A stretch of 64,000 nt of DNA from Lacihabitans sp. CS3-21 (GCF_024343675.1 NZ_RJUD01000017.1:1-64000), one strand, 5' to 3'; shown: positions 26,028-36,366, counted from the first letter of the stretch. Numbers and translations: made by a program. The notes: generated by a model from the letters alone, not told the origin.

Positions 26028-27629
26028 TCATTTGGCTTTGATAATAAGATCTGCGGCTTTTTCGGCAATCATGTAAACTGGGGCGTTTGTGTTACCCGAA
26101 ACCAAGGTTGGCATAATGGAAGCATCCACTACTCGGAGGTTTTCTATGCCATGTACTTTGAGAGAACTGTCTACCACCGCCATTTCGTCATTTCCCATTT
26201 TGCAGGTACCAACCGGGTGATAAACGGTTTCTACTTGTTTCTGAATATGATCCCAAATCGCATCATCTGAAGTGCCCAAAGGTGGTGTAATTATCTTATC
26301 AATATGGCTTGAAAATGCTTTTGAGCCGAGTACCTCTAAGGCTTTTTTTCCACCTTCGATAAGTACTTTTCTGTCATCTTCGTGTTCCAAAAAATTAGGC
26401 TGAATTAGAGGTGAATCTTTGGCATTTTTGCTTCTTAAACTTACAAATCCTCTACTTTTTGGTCGTAAAAGTGTCGGAAGGATACTTACTCCGTCAACAG
26501 TTGGGAAGGTTTTGATGTCATACACATCACAAGAATAATCGTCACCCAAGTGCAGTGAAGCAAAATGAAATTGATAATCTACCCTTTCTGGACTCAAAGA
26601 TGTGCTTCCAAATGCAATGGCTTCTAATGGCCCTATAGTGAAAATACCTGTTTTGAAAAGTAAATATTGCACCAAATCTTTGAGTTGATTCAATGGTTTT
26701 AAGTGATGGTTTTGGCCTTCTTGGGTGGTTGTAAGTGCACTAATGGCATAGAACAAATGGTCTTGCAAGTTTTTGCCAACACCCGGAAGATGTTTTTTGC
26801 ATTCTATCCCTTGTGCTTTCAGCTCATCTTTGTCACCAATGCCTGAAAGCATCAATATTTGTGGAGAAATAAATGATCCAGTGGAAAGGATAACCTCTTT
26901 CAAAGCTTTATAAATGCCTGTTGATTTGTTGGTTACTTCTACTCCGACGGCTTTGTCTTTTTCTATCATAACCCGCTCTATGCGTGTGTTGGTTAGAATA
27001 GTGAGATTTTTTCTGTGTTTGATGGGATTCAGAAACGCATCCACAGCACTGTGTCTTTTGCTGTTTTTGATATTGAATTGAAACCGGCCTGTTCCTGCTT
27101 GTTGCTCACCGTTATAATCTTTATTATCAGAAAAGCCTCTTTCAATACAAGATTCAATGAAAGCTTGAGAAAAAGGTGTTTTGAAATTCTTTGAAAATTC
27201 CACATTCAGCAAACCTTCGTTTCCATGAAAATCATTCTGGATATCTTGGTTGTTTTCTGATTTTTTGAAAAATGGCAAAACATCTTCATAAGCCCATCCT
27301 TCATTGCCAAGTTTTGCCCAATCGTTGTAGTCTTCTTTATTCCCTCTCACATAAGCCATGGCATTGGTGGAGCTACTGCCACCCATCACTTTGCCTCTTG
27401 GTAGATAGATTTTTCGGTTAAGAATATGTTCCTGAGGTTCGGTATAATAGCCCCAATCTACTTCAGTTCTATGAAGCTTGGCATACCCAGCTGGTATATG
27501 AATCTCCATTTTGGAGTCTTTTCCGCCAGCTTCTATTAGCAAAACGGAGTTTTCTGGATTTTCAGACAGACGATTGGCCAAAACGCAACCTGCACTTCCT
27601 GCACCAACAATAATGTAATCAAAAGTCAT
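26028..27629 (-). CDS. GMC family FAD-dependent alcohol/choline dehydrogenase
   Basis: Flavoprotein of 533 residues oxidising an alcohol to an aldehyde. The N-terminal FAD motif is [20 protein letters not shown], the GMC signatures are [21 protein letters not shown] and [17 protein letters not shown], and the active-site His lies in [13 protein letters not shown], with the second signature [18 protein letters not shown] at the C terminus. It resembles BetA-like choline dehydrogenases, but GMC substrate assignment from sequence is unsafe. It lacks a signal peptide. First of a run of catabolic genes that includes a phospholipase C producing a choline ester downstream. Confidence 0.92.
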   Translation of the reverse strand: MTFDYIIVGAGSAGCVLANRLSENPENSVLLIEAGGKDSKMEIHIPAGYAKLHRTEVDWGYYTEPQEHILNRKIYLPRGKVMGGSSSTNAMAYVRGNKEDYNDWAKLGNEGWAYEDVLPFFKKSENNQDIQNDFHGNEGLLNVEFSKNFKTPFSQAFIESCIERGFSDNKDYNGEQQAGTGRFQFNIKNSKRHSAVDAFLNPIKHRKNLTILTNTRIERVMIEKDKAVGVEVTNKSTGIYKALKEVILSTGSFISPQILMLSGIGDKDELKAQGIECKKHLPGVGKNLQDHLFYAISALTTTQEGQNHHLKPLNQLKDLVQYLLFKTGIFTIGPLEAIAFGSTSLSPERVDYQFHFASLHLGDDYSCDVYDIKTFPTVDGVSILPTLLRPKSRGFVSLRSKNAKDSPLIQPNFLEHEDDRKVLIEGGKKALEVLGSKAFSSHIDKIITPPLGTSDDAIWDHIQKQVETVYHPVGTCKMGNDEMAVVDSSLKVHGIENLRVVDASIMPTLVSGNTNAPVYMIAEKAADLIIKAK

Positions 27630-27694
27630 TTATTTAAGGGTTTATGAAATAAATATAGGACTTTTTGGGCTTCTAAAAAAATATTCAAAAATCC

Positions 27695-28483
27695 TTAGAG
27701 CTGAGAATCAAAAAATATCAATGTTTCGGCAATATGTTCTGCCCAATATTCCCATGAATGTTCACCGGGGTTTTCTTTATAGATATGGTGAATATTGTGT
27801 GTGAGAAGCTCTGAGTGGAGCTTTCTATTTTGTTCTATTAATACATCATTAGATCCACAATCGAAGCGGAAAGAAGGGAGGTTTGCTTTATTTTTTATCA
27901 TCCAATCCATTACCCCATCTTGTTCGATGGCTTGATTTTTAATCGTTTCAAAATCAGCAACAAATTGCTTCAATTGTTCAAAATGTGTGATGGAAGATAA
28001 TCCTGAAAAAGCTTTGAAAAGATGTGGGTATTTTGCTCCTAATCGCAATGCACCATAGCCGCCCATGGAAAGACCTGTGATGAAAATTGGTGATTTATCG
28101 GTTATTTGTGTGTATTGCTCTTTCATTACATCAATAACATCTTCCACAATCCATTTTTCATAATTCTCGGTTTTGTGAGGTACATATCCACTTCCATCAC
28201 CCAAAAGTCCGTCAGAGGGCATCACGAATAACATAGGCTTTATTTTTCCTTCTTTTATCAACCTTTGAGCAGTTTCATGTACTTTGCCTTTCATTGACCA
28301 AGCCCAATGGCTGCCATAAACCCCGTGAAGTAAAATAACCAATGGCAACGATTTGTCTGAAATGTCATTTTTTGCTGGATTGAAAATCGTAATGTCGGCA
28401 CGTTTTTTTAGTGCATTACTTTTTACAGTAATAAAGTCAAGGACTTCATAACTGGATAACTCGGTCGTGAAAAATTTTGTCAT
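27695..28483 (-). CDS. Esterase of the D / S-formylglutathione hydrolase-like family
   Basis: Serine alpha/beta hydrolase of 262 residues. Oxyanion-hole segment LVILLHGVYGSHWAW, nucleophile Ser in FITGLSMGGYGALRLG (G-x-S-x-G), acidic residue in FDCGSNDVLIE and catalytic His near NPGEHSWEYW. The fold matches Esterase_D/S-formylglutathione hydrolases and feruloyl-type esterases. No signal peptide from the ATG at 28483; the longer frame begins at GTG and adds seven residues. An S-formylglutathione role is tempting because the next gene upstream is a class III-like alcohol dehydrogenase, but this rests on neighbourhood only. Confidence 0.85.
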   Translation of the reverse strand: MTKFFTTELSSYEVLDFITVKSNALKKRADITIFNPAKNDISDKSLPLVILLHGVYGSHWAWSMKGKVHETAQRLIKEGKIKPMLFVMPSDGLLGDGSGYVPHKTENYEKWIVEDVIDVMKEQYTQITDKSPIFITGLSMGGYGALRLGAKYPHLFKAFSGLSSITHFEQLKQFVADFETIKNQAIEQDGVMDWMIKNKANLPSFRFDCGSNDVLIEQNRKLHSELLTHNIHHIYKENPGEHSWEYWAEHIAETLIFFDSQL

Positions 28484-28559
28484 TTTAGTTTTTATAAAGG
28501 TCACGAAGTATAGCAGTTTACTTCACAGTGTTTCACGGTTTGATTTCTAAACTTTGAGA

Positions 28560-28650
28560 AAAATATTGTCTATAATCGTAAATCCAATATTGAATAAATT
28601 GTAAATCGAACTAATCTAAAATCGTCAAATGAATCAATCGTCAAATCGAA
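28560..28650. repeat. Degenerate AATCGTnAAATC repeat at the 3' end of the alcohol dehydrogenase gene
   Basis: Several imperfect copies of AATCGTMAAATC-like words (for example AATCGTCAAAT at 28619-28629 and 28637-28647, and ATCGTAAATC near 28575) fill the gap between the alcohol dehydrogenase and esterase genes. The stop and last codons of the dehydrogenase lie within it. Looks like a relic of an intergenic repeat family. Confidence 0.5.
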
Positions 28651-29746
28651 TAACTCCCTTGGCGTTCTTTCCCTCATGCATATCTTTGAAGGCAAGTTCT
28701 AAATCTTCCAAAGCATAAGTTCGTGTAATCATTTCATCCAATAGTAGGTCACCTTTGGCATAAAGATCTTGGAGAATCGGAAAATCAATTTGCGGACGAG
28801 TTTTGCCATAAAGTGGATTTATATATATTTTATCCCATTCAAAAAGGTTCATGTCAATCTTGATTTCTTGCTCAATTCCACTAACTTGCACAGCCATTCC
28901 AGCATTTCGAACCATTGCCAATGGAGCCGCACCAAGCTCTGGAATTGCAGTACATTCGAAAGCATAATCTGCTCCTCTTCCATCACATAATTCTTTTACT
29001 GCTTTGGCTGCTTTTAACAAACCTATATCTTCTTTTTCTGCCAAAAGCGTATGTGTAGCACCATATTCTAAGGCCATTTCAAGTCTTAATGGATTTATAT
29101 CAACGGCAATTATTTTACCTGCACCTGCTATTCTTGCCCCTTGAATCACATTGAGACCCACTCCGCCGGTACCTAAAACCACAACGTTGGTTCCGGGTTT
29201 AACTTTGGCGGCATTCACTACAGAACCGTAGCCAGTCATTACCCCGCAACCAACTATAGCAGCCGAAGGAAAAGGAATATCAACATGGACTTTAACGCAA
29301 GCTGCCTCTCTTACCAAAGTATATTCCGACATGGTTCCTAAACTGAAAGCCTTTTCGATGGGGCTTCCGTTTAAAATAGTTGATTCAAAAGAAGCATGGC
29401 CTCCGCTTACTTTATTGCCTGCAGTTACTGCCGAATTTCGTTCGCAAATATGCTGGTTTCCTTCTTGACACTGAAAACATTCATAACAAGGAATAGCCCA
29501 ATTGAGCATGACTTTGTCGCCAATAGAAAAGTTCTTTACAGCTTCGCCAATGGCTACAACTTCGCCTGCTCCTTCATGGCCCATTACCAAAGTTTTGCCC
29601 CACGATTGCGAATCCCAATCGGTATGACAAATTCCTGCTGCCTTTATTTGTACTAATATTTCATCGTTTTTAGGATCTGCAATTTCGATAGTTTGAATCG
29701 AAAATTTACCTTCGCCCGACGCTATTGCTGCTTTTGAATGTATCAT
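28634..29746 (-). CDS. Zinc-dependent alcohol dehydrogenase (MDR, class III-like)
   Basis: Medium-chain NAD(P)-dependent dehydrogenase of 370 residues. Catalytic zinc ligands sit in AAGICHTDWDS and VMGHEGAGEVV, the structural zinc site in CYECFQCQEGNQHICE (four Cys), and the Rossmann motif in VVVLGTGGVGLNVIQGA with Asp in IIAVDINPLRLEMA selecting NAD. The architecture matches S-(hydroxymethyl)glutathione / aryl-alcohol dehydrogenases. It starts 13 nt after the PhyH gene's stop, so the pair forms an operon. Confidence 0.93.
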   Translation of the reverse strand: MIHSKAAIASGEGKFSIQTIEIADPKNDEILVQIKAAGICHTDWDSQSWGKTLVMGHEGAGEVVAIGEAVKNFSIGDKVMLNWAIPCYECFQCQEGNQHICERNSAVTAGNKVSGGHASFESTILNGSPIEKAFSLGTMSEYTLVREAACVKVHVDIPFPSAAIVGCGVMTGYGSVVNAAKVKPGTNVVVLGTGGVGLNVIQGARIAGAGKIIAVDINPLRLEMALEYGATHTLLAEKEDIGLLKAAKAVKELCDGRGADYAFECTAIPELGAAPLAMVRNAGMAVQVSGIEQEIKIDMNLFEWDKIYINPLYGKTRPQIDFPILQDLYAKGDLLLDEMITRTYALEDLELAFKDMHEGKNAKGVIRFDD

Positions 29747-29759
29747 AATGGTAAGTTAA

Positions 29760-30554
29760 TTAAAAAACCACAGGATTTAGTTCAGTATTTATAATTTCTC
29801 CAACTTTGGCCCCAGGACACCAAACTTCCCAATCTTTCTTTTGATTTTCATTTTCAGGTTCTTTCAAAATCATGTTTTTGTCCATATAAATTACCGTCAT
29901 TACCTTACGCATTTGATCTGTTTGGTTGGCTCCCGCACGGTGAAAAACCCATCCTGAGTGAAAACTTACTTCGCCTAAGTCAAATGGCTCAATAACATGT
30001 TTGAAATCAGTAACTCTTAACTTTTGAGCAATCATGTTTTCACTATCATCGCTGATAGCCAATTCTCGGCCTTCCACTATTGCATGACTGCCCGCACTAA
30101 ACTCTAGCGGCCCCATTTCTAAAGGTATTTCTTGTAAAGGAATCCATGCAGTTATTGTTTTGTCTGATTCTAAAGGCCAATAATATTGGTCGGCATGCCA
30201 TGGGGTGATGCCACCACCGCCCTCTTTGAAAAGTGCCTGGTCATGATAAATTCTTGCTCCTTCTGCTTGCATCAGTTCAGCGGCTATTTGACCCAAACGT
30301 CGACTCATCACAAATTCTTTGATGGTCTTATCTTCACGCCAAAGATTGAAAATCTGTAAAAAAGCTTTTCCATATGTATCTCGGGCATCAAGGGGTTTTT
30401 CCTGATTGTTGAGTTCGTTTACTTTTTCTGAGATTTTTTCACCATAATACGCAAGTGTTTCGGCATCAAATACATTTTTTAGTTTGAGATATCTGTTTTT
30501 TTGATAGAAGTCAATTTGTTCTTGGGAGAGTTCGTAGGTTTGGTCGAGTTTCAT
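29760..30554 (-). CDS. Phytanoyl-CoA dioxygenase (PhyH) family oxygenase
   Basis: Fe(II)/2-oxoglutarate-dependent hydroxylase of 264 residues. Double-stranded beta-helix with the facial triad in TPWHADQYYWP (H-x-D) and the distal His in SGWVFHRAGAN; an Arg downstream (MRKVM) would bind 2-oxoglutarate. The flat N-terminal helix region is ELSQEQIDFYQKNRYLKLKNVF. Bacterial members hydroxylate diverse small molecules, including betaine-type and phosphonate compounds, so substrate cannot be named. Co-transcribed with the Zn alcohol dehydrogenase and divergent from the AraC regulator, which likely controls it. Confidence 0.9.
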   Translation of the reverse strand: MKLDQTYELSQEQIDFYQKNRYLKLKNVFDAETLAYYGEKISEKVNELNNQEKPLDARDTYGKAFLQIFNLWREDKTIKEFVMSRRLGQIAAELMQAEGARIYHDQALFKEGGGGITPWHADQYYWPLESDKTITAWIPLQEIPLEMGPLEFSAGSHAIVEGRELAISDDSENMIAQKLRVTDFKHVIEPFDLGEVSFHSGWVFHRAGANQTDQMRKVMTVIYMDKNMILKEPENENQKKDWEVWCPGAKVGEIINTELNPVVF

Positions 30555-30684
30555 AAAAGGTTTAAATTTTGATGATGCAAGTTGTAGAGAATTTAGAAAA
30601 ATATATTTGACAAAATTTTCAAAGTATTGTCTAATATTATCATTATTGTCATTTAATATTGATATTTTTGGTAAAAAAAGACAA

Positions 30685-31521
30685 GTGAAAGCTGTTCTTG
30701 AGAAATTAAACCAAGATATTACAAGCTCGTTTCTATTTCGAAAATTTGAGCTTTCTGCTTTTGACGCTCCTTTTCATTTTCACCCCGAATTTGAACTTAC
30801 ACATATAAAAAAAGGGGAAGGCCAACGGTATGTAGGCACTCAAGTTGAAGATTTTGAGGCGGACGATTTGGTTTTTCTAGGTTCAAATCTGCCCCATTGC
30901 TGGATCTCGAAGCCAGTCCCAGAAAACCAAACGGTTGAAGCAACTGTTGTTCAATTCAAACGAGATTTTTTAGGTGAGGGCTTTTTGGAATTGCCTGAAA
31001 TGCAAAAAATAAAAGATCTTTTTACCTATTCTAATGCTGGTTTAAAGATTTCAGGTAAGGGGAAAATAGAAATATTAACTGAAATGGAGCTTTTGGAAGA
31101 AAAGGATGAATACCCAAAGCTATTATCTCTAATGAAAATTTTGGGAATTTTAGCAAGTTCAAACGAATTAGTGCCTATTGATCGTTCTTTTTCAAGTTTA
31201 AAACATTCTAATAATGAAACTATTAGATTTCAGCGAGTTTTTGCATATTTAATTGAACATTATCGAGAAGAAATTACGCTTAAGAAAATAGCAGAAGTTG
31301 CCCACCTTTCACCCACTTCTTTTTGCAGATATTTTAAAACCATTACCGGCAAAACTTTTCTAGAGATTATTAACGAATACAGAATACAATATGCTTGTCA
31401 ACTTCTGAAAAAAAATGAATTATCGGTCAGCCAAATAGCTTTTGAAAGCGGCTTTAATGATGTGCCGTATTTCAATAAACTGTTTAAAAAAATGAAAGGA
31501 GTGAGTCCGTTGGGGTATTAA
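30685..31521 (+). CDS. AraC family transcriptional regulator
   Basis: DNA-binding regulator of 278 residues. An N-terminal cupin sensor (about 10-140) carries the typical FHFHPEFELTHIKKGEGQRYVG and DDLVFLGSNLPHCWIS, then a C-terminal double helix-turn-helix (about 175-275) with ITLKKIAEVAHLSPTSFCRYFKTITGKTF and SVSQIAFESGFNDVPYFNKLFKKMKG. Start chosen at GTG 30685 (MKAVLEKLNQ), the common beginning in this group; the frame extends to a TTG at 30607 but gives an unlikely hydrophobic leader. It faces the PhyH-ADH operon and abuts the sulfatase gene tail-to-tail with no intervening base. Confidence 0.9.
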   Translation: MKAVLEKLNQDITSSFLFRKFELSAFDAPFHFHPEFELTHIKKGEGQRYVGTQVEDFEADDLVFLGSNLPHCWISKPVPENQTVEATVVQFKRDFLGEGFLELPEMQKIKDLFTYSNAGLKISGKGKIEILTEMELLEEKDEYPKLLSLMKILGILASSNELVPIDRSFSSLKHSNNETIRFQRVFAYLIEHYREEITLKKIAEVAHLSPTSFCRYFKTITGKTFLEIINEYRIQYACQLLKKNELSVSQIAFESGFNDVPYFNKLFKKMKGVSPLGY

Positions 31522-32973
31522 CTACTGCCAAAAAACAATATCCCATTTTGTAATCCATGCTTTATCATATGTCTCATAAGCATCTATTTCATCACCTTTT
31601 CCATTTACTCTGGGATCATTGGTTTTTTTCATCCAAGTTTCCAGCTTGGTTTTTAAGGAATATTTGGTGGTTTTATAACCTGGATTAGTGGCTAAATTTA
31701 TCAAATTGTATGGGTCTTTTTTAACATCATATAATTCTTCAGCTGGTCTTTTCTCAAAACCCATTTTAAAATATTTGGTCACATTTTTGTCTGCTTTATG
31801 ATCCATCATGTAGGCTTTGGTACGGCCTCCATCCACATCACCATATTCAGAAGGCGTTCCCGCAATTGTCTCATCACCTGCAGGATTTCTATCCGGTCTG
31901 AGATTCTGAATATAAAGGAAATCTTTGGTCCGGAGGGCTCTCATGGGATATCCAGGATAAGAATTTCCCTTCTGGGCCCTTGCCATACAGTGTCTTTCTC
32001 TTTCCAAATAAACCTCATTTCTATGATTTGTTTTTTTGCCTTTCAATATCGGCAAGAGGCTAATTCCATCTATTTTATGATTGAAAGGAATAGATGCGAA
32101 ATCCATAAAACTTGGAAATAGATCAATGAGATTAACGAAGGCATCGTTGTGGATATTTTTCTTGAATTCTCTGGGATAACTAATTAATAATGGAACTCTT
32201 GTGCCATAATCATAAAGGTTGGCTTTGGCATGCGGAAAAGGCATTCCATTGTCACCAGTGACTACAATTATTGTATTTTCGAAAATACCTTTGGCTTTTA
32301 GCTTGGCTATTAATTCCCCAATTTCCTTATCCATTCTTTGAATTTCAGCAAAATAGTCCGCAACGTCACCTCTAATTTCGGGGGTATCGGGAAGGAATTT
32401 CGGTAAATTTATTTTTGAAGAGTCGATTCCAGAAGCTGTTCCGAATCCTATTTCATAAGGTCTATGTGGGTCATTTGTCCCCCACCAAAAACAAAAAGGT
32501 TTGTCTGTGCCGATACTATCTATAAATCTGTTGAATTCTTGTTTTGGTCCAGCTGGGTTTTCTTTATAACCTAATAAATCGAGTCTAGCCGGAGCCCATC
32601 CTTTTTTATCATGGGCTACTGCATATCCATTTTTTCTAAGTTCCTTTGTATAAGTTATTTCGTTAGGATCTAGTTTTCCCACCAGATTTACGCCTTCTTT
32701 TAGGTTATGTGAATATTTCCCTGTCAAAATAGAGCCTCTCGATGGTGTGCAGGAAGGATTTGCACAAAAAGCATTGTCGAATACAACTCCGTTTTTGGCA
32801 AGGGCATCTAAGTTTGGTGTTTTGAGGTCTTTGTTTCCATAAAATCCGGCAAAAGGATAACTCCAGTCGTCAGCTAAAATGAAAAGGATATTTGGTTTTT
32901 TGTTTATCGTAATGGAGGAAAAATTCAATATTGAAAAGAGAATTATTGACAATAGGGCGAATATTTTTTTCAT
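31522..32973 (-). CDS. Exported type I sulfatase
   Basis: Formylglycine-dependent sulfatase of 483 residues with a signal peptide (about 1-22). The FGly motif is NPSCTPSRGSILTGKY (C75 converted), the metal ligands lie in ILFILADDWSYPF (two Asp) and IIVVTGDNGMPFPHAKANLYDYG, and the C terminus is the smaller sulfatase subdomain. It hydrolyses a sulfate ester or sulfamate, probably from a polysaccharide. The CTPSR motif suits aerobic FGE maturation or anSME; neither gene is in view. Because no SusCD pair is adjacent, the glycan target is open. Confidence 0.93.
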   Translation of the reverse strand: MKKIFALLSIILFSILNFSSITINKKPNILFILADDWSYPFAGFYGNKDLKTPNLDALAKNGVVFDNAFCANPSCTPSRGSILTGKYSHNLKEGVNLVGKLDPNEITYTKELRKNGYAVAHDKKGWAPARLDLLGYKENPAGPKQEFNRFIDSIGTDKPFCFWWGTNDPHRPYEIGFGTASGIDSSKINLPKFLPDTPEIRGDVADYFAEIQRMDKEIGELIAKLKAKGIFENTIIVVTGDNGMPFPHAKANLYDYGTRVPLLISYPREFKKNIHNDAFVNLIDLFPSFMDFASIPFNHKIDGISLLPILKGKKTNHRNEVYLERERHCMARAQKGNSYPGYPMRALRTKDFLYIQNLRPDRNPAGDETIAGTPSEYGDVDGGRTKAYMMDHKADKNVTKYFKMGFEKRPAEELYDVKKDPYNLINLATNPGYKTTKYSLKTKLETWMKKTNDPRVNGKGDEIDAYETYDKAWITKWDIVFWQ

Positions 32974-33143
32974 TATTAGTTTTAAATCTAAAATGTAATA
33001 TTAACAATTTCATGATATTCTTCTCTATGCTTAAGTGAATATCGGTTTTAGTTTTATGTATATTTAAAACAAATTTAAGTAAATAGAAATTTTGTTTTTA
33101 GAATTTTCATGTATTTTGTCAGATTACAATCAATCGTATAAAA

Positions 33144-35639
33144 ATGGACTCTCGTAGAGATTTTATAAAGAAAGCTTCGATGTTGGCCGCCGGAATGGCT
33201 TTGCCAAGTTCTATCCTAAGGGCCATGGCCATCAATCCAGCTGAAGGAAGTACATTTTGGGATGCTGAACATGTGGTGATTTTGATGCAAGAAAATCGAT
33301 CTTTTGATCATAGTTATGGCATGCTAAAAGGCGTAAGAGGTTTTAATGACCCACGGGCAATTAGGTTGCCAAACAATAACAAAGTCTTTTTACAAACCAA
33401 TCCTAAAGGAGAAACTTTTGCACCTTTTCGGTTAGATTTAAAAGAAACCAACGCTACTTGGATGAGTTCTCTGCCACATTCTTGGGAGAATCAGGTAGAT
33501 GCCAGAAATGACGGAAAATACGACCAGTGGCTACAAGCAAAACCCTCAGGCCATGAAGAATACAAAGAAATGCCTTTGACATTGGGGTATTATGACCGTG
33601 AAGATATTCCATTTTATTATGCTCTGGCGGATGCATTTACGGTTTGTGATCAGAATTTTTGTTCTTCGCTGACTGGCACTACACCCAATAGATTATACAT
33701 GTGGTCGGGTACAATAAGAGAAAAGGCCAGTTTTGAATCAAAGGCCAATGTAAAAAATGAGGATATTGATTATGGACGTTGGGCGTATTGGAAGTCTTTT
33801 CCTGAACGCCTGGAGGAAGCGGGTATTTCCTGGAGAATATACCAAAATGAAATCAGTTTGAGGTCGGGTTTGGAAGGAGAAAGCGATGCTTGGTTGTCGA
33901 ATTTTACCGATAATTCCATTGAATGGTTTGACCAATACAAAGTGAAGTTTGCTCCTGAGTATCATGCCTATTTGCATAAAGAGAAGGACGTAATTCCGGT
34001 GAGAATTGAAGAGTTAAAGGCCAAAATTTCATCACTTTCAGGTCAGGAACTAGAAAAAGCAAAACGTGAATTGTCCAATCTACAATCCTTTTTGGAGATT
34101 TTGAAAGTAGATATAAAGGAATACACGCCTGAGAATTTTGAAAAACTGAGTTCTTTTCAGAAGAATCTGCATAAAAAAGCTTTTACGAATAATAGGGCAG
34201 ACGCAGATTACAGAGAACTTGTAGCGATAGAATATGACGATAATGGCATAAAAAGGAGTTTGGAAGTACCCAAAGGGGATGTTTTGTATCAGTTCAGAAA
34301 AGATGTAAGTGAAGATAAACTCCCTGCGGTTTCGTGGTTGGTGGCACCTGAAAACTTCTCAGATCATCCAGGAGCACCTTGGTATGGAGCTTGGTATGTG
34401 TCTGAGGTAATGGAGATTCTAACCAAAAATCCTGAGATATGGAAGAAGACGATTTTCATTCTCGCTTATGACGAAAACGATGGGTATTTTGATCACGTTC
34501 CGCCGTTTGTGCCACCACATCATTTAAAACCAAATACTGGAAAAGTATCCTCAGGAATAGACACTTCGGTAGAACACGTAAATATTGAACATGAAAAACT
34601 ACGCAAATATAAAAATCCAGAAAAGGACGCCCGTGAAAGTCCCATAGGTTTGGGATTCAGAGTGCCTTTAGTTATTGCTTCGCCATGGAGTAGGGGTGGA
34701 CAAGTTTGTTCTGAAATTTTTGATCATACCTCTATGTTGCAGTTTTTGGAAAAATTTGTCTCTAAAAAATTCAACAAAAATGTAAAAGAAGAAAATATAA
34801 GCGATTGGAGAAGAGCAGTTTGTGGGGATTTAACTTCTGTTTTTAAACCCTATAATGGTGAGAAAATAGAGACTTTGGAGTATGTCAAAAAAGAGCCTTT
34901 TTTAGAAGCCATTCATGCGGCCAAGTTTAAAAAATTGCCAAATAATTATAAAGCCCTGATGCCAGAGGAGGTGATTGAAGCCAATAAATTTCCTGAGAAA
35001 TCGGCCTGGATGCCCAAACAAGAAAAAGGAATAAAGCGAGCATGTGCTTTGCCGTACGAACTTTATGTGGAGGGGAAAGAAAGAGATGATAAGTTTGATA
35101 TAATTTTCAAAGTGGGCAAACAGATGTTTGGAGAGGAAGCTGTTGGCTGTCCATTTGTGGTGTATTACAGAGAAAATGGTGAGGTGAAAACTAGGAATTA
35201 TGCATTGAAAGCGGGTGATACCATAACCGATACTTGGATGCTCGATAGCGAAAAATTTAAGTTTGAGGTTTATGGACCAAACGGTTTTTACAGGGCTTTT
35301 AAAATTAATGTGGAAACCAATGGCTTTGAATCGAAACTTTGGTATCAAGAAAACAAGGATAGGAAGTTTAATGGTAATGTAGACCTACAAATTAAAAATA
35401 TCAGTGGGAAAGCCATTCAGGTTGAAGTGGTTGATTTGGCCTATAAAACTGGAATAAAGACCATTACGCTTTCAAAAAACGAATACAAAAAGGTTTCGCT
35501 GGATTTGACCCAAAGCCATTCATGGTATGATTTTTTGGTCAGAACCAAAGGTAGCAAAGAGGCAGGTTGGTATTATGCAGGCCATGTAGAAACTGGAAAA
35601 GAGAGCTTTACTGATCCACAAATGGGTGGATTGGTGTAA
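33144..35639 (+). CDS. Phosphocholine-specific phospholipase C, Tat-exported
   Basis: Large phosphoesterase-family phospholipase of 831 residues, homologous to Pseudomonas PlcH/PlcN. Twin-arginine start MDSRRDFIKKASMLAAG marks Tat export. The catalytic domain shows HVVILMQENRSFDHSYGML at its N terminus and AYDENDGYFDHVPPFVPP, metal-binding motifs of the family. The C terminus (about 640-830) holds two repeats of the DUF756 domain (YELYVEGKE..., LWYQENKDRKFNG...). It releases phosphocholine from phosphatidylcholine or sphingomyelin. It sits downstream of choline-type oxidoreductase genes, but its own transcript appears to be separate. Confidence 0.92.
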   Translation: MDSRRDFIKKASMLAAGMALPSSILRAMAINPAEGSTFWDAEHVVILMQENRSFDHSYGMLKGVRGFNDPRAIRLPNNNKVFLQTNPKGETFAPFRLDLKETNATWMSSLPHSWENQVDARNDGKYDQWLQAKPSGHEEYKEMPLTLGYYDREDIPFYYALADAFTVCDQNFCSSLTGTTPNRLYMWSGTIREKASFESKANVKNEDIDYGRWAYWKSFPERLEEAGISWRIYQNEISLRSGLEGESDAWLSNFTDNSIEWFDQYKVKFAPEYHAYLHKEKDVIPVRIEELKAKISSLSGQELEKAKRELSNLQSFLEILKVDIKEYTPENFEKLSSFQKNLHKKAFTNNRADADYRELVAIEYDDNGIKRSLEVPKGDVLYQFRKDVSEDKLPAVSWLVAPENFSDHPGAPWYGAWYVSEVMEILTKNPEIWKKTIFILAYDENDGYFDHVPPFVPPHHLKPNTGKVSSGIDTSVEHVNIEHEKLRKYKNPEKDARESPIGLGFRVPLVIASPWSRGGQVCSEIFDHTSMLQFLEKFVSKKFNKNVKEENISDWRRAVCGDLTSVFKPYNGEKIETLEYVKKEPFLEAIHAAKFKKLPNNYKALMPEEVIEANKFPEKSAWMPKQEKGIKRACALPYELYVEGKERDDKFDIIFKVGKQMFGEEAVGCPFVVYYRENGEVKTRNYALKAGDTITDTWMLDSEKFKFEVYGPNGFYRAFKINVETNGFESKLWYQENKDRKFNGNVDLQIKNISGKAIQVEVVDLAYKTGIKTITLSKNEYKKVSLDLTQSHSWYDFLVRTKGSKEAGWYYAGHVETGKESFTDPQMGGLV

Positions 35640-35670
35640 AATTTAATATTTTTGAGATAAATATAAAATT

Positions 35671-36351
35671 ATGAAAATTCAATATTTGGGCCACTCGTGT
35701 TTTATTGTAGAATTTGGCGACAAACGCCTCATTTTCGATCCCTTTATTTCAGGAAATCCAATTGCCGGAAATATCGCTTTAACCGATATTCAGGTAGATT
35801 ATGTTCTACTCACGCACGGCCATGGTGACCATGTCGCTGATGCTGAGACTATTGCCAAACAATGTAACGCTCCGATAATCTCTAATTATGAAATAGCGGA
35901 ATGGTATCAAAATAAAGGATTAGCCGCCCACGGAATGAACATTGGAGGTAAGTTTACTTTTGATTTTGGAACTGTTAAACTCGTAACGGCTATTCATTCA
36001 AGTGTGTTGCCTGATGGCACTTATGGCGGCAATCCATTCGGTTTTGTAATTTGGAATGATAAAAACTGTTTTTATCATGCAGGAGATACAGCACTGACAT
36101 TAGACATGCAGTTAATTCCTAAAATTTGTCCACCCTTAGATTTCGCTATTCTCCCTGTTGGTGATTATTTCACGATGGGTTATGATGATGCAATAATTGC
36201 AGCTGATTTCATAGCATGTTCTAAGATTTTTGGATGTCATTTTGATTCTTTTCCACCTATCAAAATAGATCATCATCTGGCCAAAACTGCATTTGCTGAA
36301 GCAAATAAGGAGCTAGTTTTGTTAGAAGTAGGGCAAATTATGATGGTTTGA
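35671..36351 (+). CDS. UPF0173 metal-dependent hydrolase
   Basis: Metallo-beta-lactamase-fold hydrolase of 226 residues, the conserved but functionally undefined UPF0173 (UlaG-like) family. Motifs: QYLGHSCFIVEF at the N terminus, the metal site LLTHGHGDHVADA (H-x-H-x-D-H), the acidic ligand in FYHAGDTALT, and CHFDSFPPIKID near the end. Cytoplasmic. It follows the phospholipase gene by 31 nt and ends before a bidirectional terminator, so it may be co-expressed with that gene; I infer no link in function. Confidence 0.93.
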   Translation: MKIQYLGHSCFIVEFGDKRLIFDPFISGNPIAGNIALTDIQVDYVLLTHGHGDHVADAETIAKQCNAPIISNYEIAEWYQNKGLAAHGMNIGGKFTFDFGTVKLVTAIHSSVLPDGTYGGNPFGFVIWNDKNCFYHAGDTALTLDMQLIPKICPPLDFAILPVGDYFTMGYDDAIIAADFIACSKIFGCHFDSFPPIKIDHHLAKTAFAEANKELVLLEVGQIMMV

Positions 36352-36366
36352 TTTTACCAAAACAAA

